From contig PGXW01000015.1 in the NCBI GenBank assembly GCA_002839355.1, positions 28,828 to 92,827 on the forward strand: 64,000 nt of DNA, written 5' to 3'. Shown here one piece after another: positions 59,086 to 64,000 of this stretch (position 1 is the first letter of the stretch; each line of letters begins with the position of its first letter). The DNA is from Spirochaetae bacterium HGW-Spirochaetae-2. GTDB taxonomy: Bacteria; Spirochaetota; Spirochaetia; Sphaerochaetales; Sphaerochaetaceae. The notes beneath the pieces are model-generated. The model saw only the letters and a program-made list of their open reading frames with translations. It was not told where the DNA came from and searched no databases. A program made the position numbers and the translations under genes.

Positions 59086-60128
59086 TGATGCTTGGCTCAC
59101 GCGTTCAACCGGTCGAACAGTTGCAGGAATCCTCTTGGTTTCCCTTCTCCGATGAACCGGTGATCGAGGGACTGTGGTATGTCCCTCGGTTATCCTGTCC
59201 GATATTCTTGTTTCCGGAGGATGCTCCCGACGGTAAATGGCACCTGTTCGCACACTCCTGGTTGGGTATCCAGCATTATGTATCCAACAGCGGGATCATG
59301 TGGGAACCGATGGGATTGGTGCAAGTACGGGGCAAGTATCCGTTTCTGTTCAAGGACAAGGGGGCATTCCATATCATCTATGAACGTCATGGACGGCCGA
59401 TTCCCTTTGTGGAGAAGCTCACCAAGCGGATGCGCAAATCCCATGTCAGGGGTTCCCATATCGAGATGCGCAGTTCGAACGACCTGTCGATCTGGAGCGA
59501 ACCCCGGCTCTTGTTGGAGGCGAAGGAAATTCCCTCTGCTGCCGACTACCGGAAGAATCCCGTGTTGAGCCATCCCCAGGTGCTTCCCGTGGAGGGTGGA
59601 TTCCGCTTGTATGTCGGATCGGCGAAGGTGGGAAAACATCCTGCTTCCTCCCGCTATGTCTGCACCGCATTTTCCGAAACCCTTGATGGGACATATGTTC
59701 CCGATTCCCAGATGCCTTTGATCGAGGCGGTGCCGAACGACAAATGGCGTAGCTTGGGAGCTGGGCGGATGTGCGTGTACAAGGGGTCCGACTCCTATGT
59801 GGCGTTGCAGAATGCGCGCTATTGGGATGCGGACCGGAAGCAGGAAGCCTCTGCGATCGTATTGTTGACCAGTATCGACGGACTGCAATGGCAACGTGCC
59901 GACGACCAGCCGATTCTTATTCCCGCCCAGCGGGGTTGGGCATCCGAGCATATCCTGACGTGCGATGTCCGGTATAAACAGGATGAAGCATGCTGGTATT
60001 GCTATTTCTCGGCAACCGGCGAACGTAGGTACGGGTTGCTACGTGAATCGATCGGATTGCTTATCGGTAAGATACCGGCGCTGCGCAAGGCAGGGGAAAA
60101 CGGTGACAACCTGTTTCCGAATGGCTAG
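59085..60128 (+). CDS. five-bladed beta-propeller (GH43/GH32-like) protein
   Basis: 347 residues, no signal. GLWYVPRLSCPIFLFPEDAPDGKWHLFAHSW, YPFLFKDKGAFHIIYERH and SHPQVLPVEGGFRLYVGSAKVGKHPASSRYVCTAFS show repeating propeller blades as in GH43/62-type or glucosamine-transferase-associated domains; a clear catalytic triad was not identified. Start ATG after GGGGA; GTG one codon earlier is possible. Its stop codon TAG lies within the CTAG that begins the MITE-like element, so the native C-terminus may have been longer. Confidence 0.65.
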   Translation: MMLGSRVQPVEQLQESSWFPFSDEPVIEGLWYVPRLSCPIFLFPEDAPDGKWHLFAHSWLGIQHYVSNSGIMWEPMGLVQVRGKYPFLFKDKGAFHIIYERHGRPIPFVEKLTKRMRKSHVRGSHIEMRSSNDLSIWSEPRLLLEAKEIPSAADYRKNPVLSHPQVLPVEGGFRLYVGSAKVGKHPASSRYVCTAFSETLDGTYVPDSQMPLIEAVPNDKWRSLGAGRMCVYKGSDSYVALQNARYWDADRKQEASAIVLLTSIDGLQWQRADDQPILIPAQRGWASEHILTCDVRYKQDEACWYCYFSATGERRYGLLRESIGLLIGKIPALRKAGENGDNLFPNG

Positions 60129-60378
60129 TGATCTGTAACAACATAAACTTGTGACTGAGCTTGGAGCGGATCGGACAGAGGGCAAGGACAAGGAAGCGAA
60201 GATATGAAAGGTTCCTTCGGTCACCTCACGTTGCCCGCACTCGCTCGGGAGAGTGACCACTTCGTGGTCCCTTTCCCCTCGCTTCGTTTGGCAATCCAGA
60301 TATCTGAGCTGACACGAACGAAGCCCTCTGTCCGATAGGCCCAAGAAAAGTAAAGATTAGGATGTTACAGATCACTAG
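60125..60378. mobile_element. MITE-like element with terminal inverted repeats
   Basis: 254 bp bounded by CTAGTGATCTGTAACA and its inverse TGTTACAGATCACTAG. A second inner inverted pair, ATCGGACAGAGGGC (60170-60183) and GCCCTCTGTCCGAT (60323-60336), lets the whole element fold on itself. GACCAC-TTC-GTGGTC forms a small internal hairpin. No ORF. CTAG at both ends may be the target duplication, as made by some IS5-group transposases. A partial relative lies at 26068. Confidence 0.75.
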
Positions 60379-60392
60379 GATGGTATAGGTCC

Positions 60393-61499
60393 CTAGTTCT
60401 CTTCGACTCCAGCCGCAATGAATGACTTGTTGCTCTTCCGGGCAACCTGCAGCTCCCGCTTGTTCCGTTTGCGTAGTTGCGACATGGTCAGCAACTCGAC
60501 CTGCTCGATGGGTCGGCCACCTACAAACTGCATGATCGCAGATTCGGTCTCCTCGGTGCCCTCAGCCGCGGGGAAGGCGAGGAATCCATGGACCGTATGC
60601 TGGCATGCAAGGTATTTGACCGGTGTATCGGCGGAAGCCAGTGCTTCGGCATACAGTTTCCCATCGTCCAGCAAGGGGTCGTTGTCGGCCGTGATAATCA
60701 ACGTGGGAGGAAGCCGGGAGTGGTCCTTGGACAACAAGGGGGAAAAGTTGGGGTTCAGGATATCCTTCGGCTCGCTTTGGTAGTTTTTGATAAAGAACTG
60801 CATCGCCCGGCCGGTGAGGGTGGGACTATCCTTGAATTTGTTGAAGGATGCGGTTCTCAACCTGCCGTCGGTTACAGGATAGATGAGAATTTGGCCTGCG
60901 ATCCGGGGTCCCTTCCTATCACGTGAAAGCCGACTCACTACAGCGGCAAGATTTCCACCCGCACTGTCGCCCATGACAAAAATCCGCTCCGGGTCGACTT
61001 TCCAGTAGCGGGCACCCTGCGATGCCCATATGAGTGTGTTGTAGCAATCCTCCACAGCCGTGGGAAACTTGTATTGGGGTGCGAGCCGGTAATCGACAGA
61101 GAGGACCGCGGCGTTTGTGATCGAGGCGATACGGGCGCAAATGAAGCTATAGAGGTTCATGTTGCCCCAGACCCAGCCGCCTCCATGATAAAAGATGATC
61201 AATGGGCGCAAGCTGGTCAACTGTTTGGTTTCGTTCCCCCGCCGTTGGAAAAAGTATCCGGTGAGGACTCCATCCTCGACGGGAATGATGAACGTGCTTG
61301 TCTCAACCTTCTTTGCAGGCTTCTTTAGGATCCTGCGGGTAATCCAATTGTTTGGGATGGATCGCTGGTTCTTTTCGCTGATCTGTTGTTCGGTCAGTTC
61401 GGTACCATCGATCTCGCCGGTAATCTTCTTGGAGAGTGCGATTATCCGGTGGAGCTTCTTAGATATGTGTATAGGTTCAACCTTTTCCTGTTGGTCCAT
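60393..61499 (-). CDS. alpha/beta-hydrolase, HSL-family esterase/lipase
   Basis: 368 residues. The oxyanion HGGGWVWG (~residue 107), nucleophile GDSAGGNLAAVV (~178), Asp in ADNDPLLDDG and His in HTVHGFLAF form the hormone-sensitive-lipase-type site. No signal peptide; cytoplasmic. AGGAG precedes the ATG. The C-terminal ~35 residues are basic. It follows aroE by 23 nt; the MITE lies 14 nt beyond its stop. Confidence 0.88.
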   Translation of the reverse strand: MDQQEKVEPIHISKKLHRIIALSKKITGEIDGTELTEQQISEKNQRSIPNNWITRRILKKPAKKVETSTFIIPVEDGVLTGYFFQRRGNETKQLTSLRPLIIFYHGGGWVWGNMNLYSFICARIASITNAAVLSVDYRLAPQYKFPTAVEDCYNTLIWASQGARYWKVDPERIFVMGDSAGGNLAAVVSRLSRDRKGPRIAGQILIYPVTDGRLRTASFNKFKDSPTLTGRAMQFFIKNYQSEPKDILNPNFSPLLSKDHSRLPPTLIITADNDPLLDDGKLYAEALASADTPVKYLACQHTVHGFLAFPAAEGTEETESAIMQFVGGRPIEQVELLTMSQLRKRNKRELQVARKSNKSFIAAGVEEN

Positions 61500-61522
61500 T
61501 CGAGCTCCTTGTCCCAGTTGTA

Positions 61523-62410
61523 TCAGATAGTGAAAGCCTCTTCCAGTGCCGTGCGCATGCTCTCGCAATTGGCTTCTTTCCCAGTCCAGTGTGTTACCGC
61601 GATCGCCCCCTGGAAGACCAGCATCCCCAATCCATCGACAATTGTTGCTCCGGCTTTCTCCGCCGAGGCAAGGAACTGTGTATGTACCGGGTTGAAGACA
61701 ACGTCGGCGGCAATTCGCGATCCCTCTTCCTTCGGTTCCCAGACCAGATCGAAACCTGTGCCCGGATCGAACAAGCCGACACTTGTGGCTTGGACCACAA
61801 GGTCGTACTGTGCTCCGATAGTGTAGGTACCGGTGAATGCTTCCTTTGTGAAGGTCGTCTTGACATGGGGGCCTACCCGATCGATGATATCCTGCGCCTT
61901 TTCCACGGTCCGGTTCGCAATGGCTATAGAGCTCGCCCCATGCAATGCGAGTTCGGTGATTATGGCTCGTGCGGCCCCACCTGCACCTATGACCAGGACA
62001 TGCATGCCGGCCACCGGGCGGATGAGTTCGATCGAGGTCAAGAATCCTTTCCCGTCGGTATTGTCCCCGATGTATTTCCCTTCCTGTTTGATTATGCAAT
62101 TTACCGCACCGCTGAGCCGAGCCGATTCGGTGAGTCCGTCGAGAAAGGGAATCACAGCGACTTTGTGTGGAGCTGTGACGTTGGCACCGGAGAATCCGAG
62201 GGCTTTGATGCCATCTATCGCATGCTCGACGTTTGCAGACGTGACGGTACATGTCAGGTATCGTGCGGGAAAGAGCATTGAACGGAAGGTCGCTTCCATC
62301 ATCAGTTGTGTGGGATTGCCGATTACCGGGTCACCGATACAACAAAAAAGTGACTCCAATGGCCCGTGCATGACGGCCTCTTGGCATAGCAGCTCATAAT
62401 TCTTGTTCAT
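61523..62410 (-). CDS. aroE: shikimate 5-dehydrogenase
   Basis: 295 residues. IGNPTQ near the N-terminus, NVTAPHKV (catalytic Lys), IGDNTDGKGF (Asp), and the NADP fold VIGAGGAARAI followed by ANRTVEKA; the C-terminus has MLVFQGAIAVTHWTG. It reduces 3-dehydroshikimate in aromatic biosynthesis. GAGGA precedes the ATG. The N-terminus is ~20 residues longer than usual. Confidence 0.92.
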   Translation of the reverse strand: MNKNYELLCQEAVMHGPLESLFCCIGDPVIGNPTQLMMEATFRSMLFPARYLTCTVTSANVEHAIDGIKALGFSGANVTAPHKVAVIPFLDGLTESARLSGAVNCIIKQEGKYIGDNTDGKGFLTSIELIRPVAGMHVLVIGAGGAARAIITELALHGASSIAIANRTVEKAQDIIDRVGPHVKTTFTKEAFTGTYTIGAQYDLVVQATSVGLFDPGTGFDLVWEPKEEGSRIAADVVFNPVHTQFLASAEKAGATIVDGLGMLVFQGAIAVTHWTGKEANCESMRTALEEAFTI

Positions 62411-62479
62411 CTGGATATCCTCGTCGTAAATTTGCAGCCAACAGTGCCATTGTATAGTATTTTGGTTGTGCTGTCATGT

Positions 62480-63109
62480 TTAAATTTTACCGGAGAAAGG
62501 GATGGAGACGAAGACCGGATCACCCGTGACATGGATGTCCAAGGTATCGGCAATACACCGATTCGAGATGCTCTGATGATTCAAGGAAATGGAAAAGTCG
62601 TGTAGCTCCCAACGAAGATTTTTTGAATTGACGGTGGATTTCCCGTTGAACAGGGCGGGGAGTACGGATACGGTCATGTGGTGCAGGTGGTCGAACGAGT
62701 GCATGTGGCGAACGAGGTGTAGGGCTTCGCAAGCAGTGATCCACAATTCGGGCGGTCCATAGGTTGCGAACAGGGTATAGAGATGAAGCAGGTGGTCGAA
62801 GCGACCTTCGCCACCGCCTACAAGGATGTAGGAGGGGATGTTCTTGGAGGCCACATGTTGCAACAAGGCTTCTGTATCGGTTACATCCTTCTCCTGGGGC
62901 AATCGGGTGTGGACAATGGTATCGAGCAGTCCGAGAGCCGAGATCGAATCGAAGTCGCCGATCGCTTCGTCCACGGCAAACCCCATGTTCAGTGCGGTAT
63001 CGACTCCACTGTCGGCTGCGCACACGTAGGAACATTCGGGGATAAGGGAGATATCGAATCCGGGCAGGGGACCCTTTCCCCCGGTGAATACCAGTGCACG
63101 TTCTTCCAT
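62480..63109 (-). CDS. thiN: thiamine pyrophosphokinase
   Basis: 209 residues. ALVFTGG, CAADSGVDTALNMG, AIGDFDSI (Mg/ATP) and KDVTDTEALLQHV are the TPK signatures, with a C-terminal beta domain binding thiamine. Start at MEERAL, 6 nt after TACCAT; no ribosome site, so leaderless. Salvages thiamine to ThDP. Confidence 0.88.
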   Translation of the reverse strand: MEERALVFTGGKGPLPGFDISLIPECSYVCAADSGVDTALNMGFAVDEAIGDFDSISALGLLDTIVHTRLPQEKDVTDTEALLQHVASKNIPSYILVGGGEGRFDHLLHLYTLFATYGPPELWITACEALHLVRHMHSFDHLHHMTVSVLPALFNGKSTVNSKNLRWELHDFSISLNHQSISNRCIADTLDIHVTGDPVFVSIPFSGKI

Positions 63110-63115
63110 GGTGGA

Positions 63116-63144
63116 ATGGTAGCATGTTGCATAGGAGGGGGCAA
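63116..63144 (-). promoter_or_regulatory. promoter of thiN (leaderless)
   Basis: Minus strand TTGCCC, 17 nt, TACCAT, 6 nt to the ATG. Confidence 0.7.
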
Positions 63145-63170
63145 TGCCCTTCGGGTTGCCGGTGGACACG

Positions 63171-63196
63171 AAAAAGCCGCCGTTTGCAGCGGCGGC
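63171..63196 (-). terminator. terminator of outer-membrane protein gene
   Basis: Minus strand GCCGCC, short loop, GGCGGC, then TTTTT. It lies upstream of the thiN promoter. Confidence 0.85.
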
Positions 63197-63217
63197 CTTG
63201 TATATCCCGAAAGAATA

Positions 63218-63772
63218 CTAGAACTTGAACTTGGCTGTGATACCGATGAGGCTTGATTCACGTAATCCATCTGCAGAGAAATAATAGTCGGTATTGTTGA
63301 AGAAGTCTTCAAGATTGTCGACAAAGTAGTTGGCTTCGATTCCGACACTCAGCCAATCGAGAATATTGAAATCGACACCACCGCGAAGGTTGAAGCCAAA
63401 CGAATCCTCGTCAGCATATGCCTCGTCTTCCGAGATATATCCCAAGTACACCGGCCCCAATCCTGCGTAGGGTTCGATCAAGCCGAGAGGCATCCGTGCA
63501 ACCACGTCGATGATATACATCATGAGATACGAAGTATCACCATAATAGTCTTCCCATGAGGCGAGAACCAATGCATCGGCAGATACTCCAAGAAAATCGC
63601 TCAGGAAAAGCTCTGCCCTGATACCAGGGACATACGCAGACGAATCTTCTGCTTCCAGATCTGCAAAACTAGCATAATTCACCAGTCCGATGCTTCCCAT
63701 ACTTGCCGCGTACACAGAAGCTGTCATTGCAACCAACAGTACCAACACAACCAAGAGTGCTTTTTTACTCAT
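63218..63772 (-). CDS. small outer-membrane beta-barrel protein
   Basis: 184 residues. Signal SKKALLVVLVLLVAMTASVYA, then alternating aromatic strands (GLGPVYLGYISEDEAYADEDSFGFNLRGGVDFNILDWLSVGIEANYF) and a C-terminus ending IGITAKFKF, the terminal-Phe pattern for Bam-dependent barrels. About eight strands. AGGAGG precedes the ATG. The substrate or role is unknown. Confidence 0.82.
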   Translation of the reverse strand: MSKKALLVVLVLLVAMTASVYAASMGSIGLVNYASFADLEAEDSSAYVPGIRAELFLSDFLGVSADALVLASWEDYYGDTSYLMMYIIDVVARMPLGLIEPYAGLGPVYLGYISEDEAYADEDSFGFNLRGGVDFNILDWLSVGIEANYFVDNLEDFFNNTDYYFSADGLRESSLIGITAKFKF

Positions 63773-63844
63773 GCAATTCCTCCTATTTTTCCAATACCAG
63801 TACCGATATTGTATGCGAACCTTTTCGATTCCACAACAAAAAAA

Positions 63845-63872
63845 CACATAACTTGGCAAAAGGTTATGTCAA
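63845..63872 (-). promoter_or_regulatory. promoter of outer-membrane protein gene
   Basis: Minus strand TTGACA (followed by TAAC), 16 nt, TATGTG. Its -35 context partly resembles the surface-island motif. Confidence 0.5.
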
Positions 63873-63900
63873 TTACAAAGAAAATATATAAAAACATGTT

Positions 63901-64000
63901 TTAGAGCCTCTTGCAAAATGAGCGGTCATCGTGAATCGGAATCCACGTAACGATACCGTTGACGATGATCGTGAGGGCTGAAATGCCCAATCGATTGTCT
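63901..64000 (-). CDS. C-terminal end of an unidentified ORF (cut by window edge)
   Basis: An open frame of 32 codons entering from the right edge, ending TAA at 63901, encoding LGISALTIIVNGIVTWIP among others. It has a faint resemblance to transposase C-termini (LN/VN..V..W). Too short to assign. Confidence 0.3.
   Translation of the reverse strand, partial: DNRLGISALTIIVNGIVTWIPIHDDRSFCKRL

Noticed and set aside
60393..62252. 619-codon reading of the esterase gene
   Set aside because: The first 251 codons overlap aroE in another frame and are Arg/His-rich noise; AGGAG and the family N-terminus support 61499.
1..64000. CRISPR arrays, tRNA or rRNA genes, prophage
   Set aside because: No regularly spaced repeats, no cloverleaf with a GGTTCGAAT-type arm, no rRNA segments and no phage structural genes were noticed on reading both strands.

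Overview
The window looks like a chromosomal segment of a free-living or gut-type spirochaete, most like the Sphaerochaeta group. This is inference from gene content: a Treponema/Sphaerochaeta-style BMP nucleoside importer, solute-binding proteins whose signal peptides end in an A-Q-G-Q motif, a HgdC/DUF2229 protein pair and a full Psp system. No rRNA, tRNA or CRISPR array was found. Coding density is high, and coding DNA is GC-rich apart from an AT-rich island at about 15.4-22.8 kb.

Layout. 1-6.2 kb: a rhamnogalacturonan-oligomer locus (AraC-type regulator, LplB/LplC-type permeases, binding protein, GH105 unsaturated-galacturonyl hydrolase). 6.3-12.5 kb: a nucleoside importer operon ending in purine nucleoside phosphorylase; its binding-protein gene is broken by a frame-changing internal deletion. 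12.5-14.8 kb: SDR, metallophosphoesterase and ParB-like protein. 14.8-22.7 kb: an accessory island with five small cysteine-free secreted beta-rich proteins, two tandem FCD-type GntR regulators, a decayed ISL3-type transposase end and a repeated TTGACATAAGT promoter motif. 22.8-31.5 kb: ROK regulator, htpG, Fic protein, MscS channel, rlmE, rhomboid, adenosine deaminase and an ankyrin protein. 31.5-43.2 kb: proS, aldolase-like protein, OsmC, HI0933-type flavoprotein, aspS and a split 2-hydroxyacyl-CoA dehydratase activase/D-component-like pair. 43.3-47.7 kb: marR plus a heterodimeric ABC exporter with an evident operator. 47.8-52.3 kb: two sigma-54-driven psp operons flanking pspF. 52.4-63.8 kb: rsmI, a SpoU methyltransferase, MATE pump, Lon-like protease, NIF3, lspA, a beta-propeller protein, a MITE-like element, esterase, aroE, thiamine pyrophosphokinase and a small outer-membrane barrel.

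Two observations stand out. First, about a dozen genes lacking a Shine-Dalgarno sequence have a -10 box ending 5-7 nt (usually exactly 6) before the ATG, so they appear to be transcribed as leaderless mRNAs. Second, between rlmE and the rhomboid gene there is a sigma-54 promoter identical in its -24 block to the two psp promoters. It would drive a roughly 107-nt terminated RNA carrying an ACCUCCUUU anti-Shine-Dalgarno stretch and a C-rich loop: a candidate stress-induced sRNA.

Genes whose products plausibly work together are the rhamnogalacturonan importer and hydrolase; the nucleoside importer, PunA and possibly the distant adenosine deaminase; the Psp proteins; and MarR with its ABC exporter. 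All functional names rest on motif recognition by eye. No database search was run.
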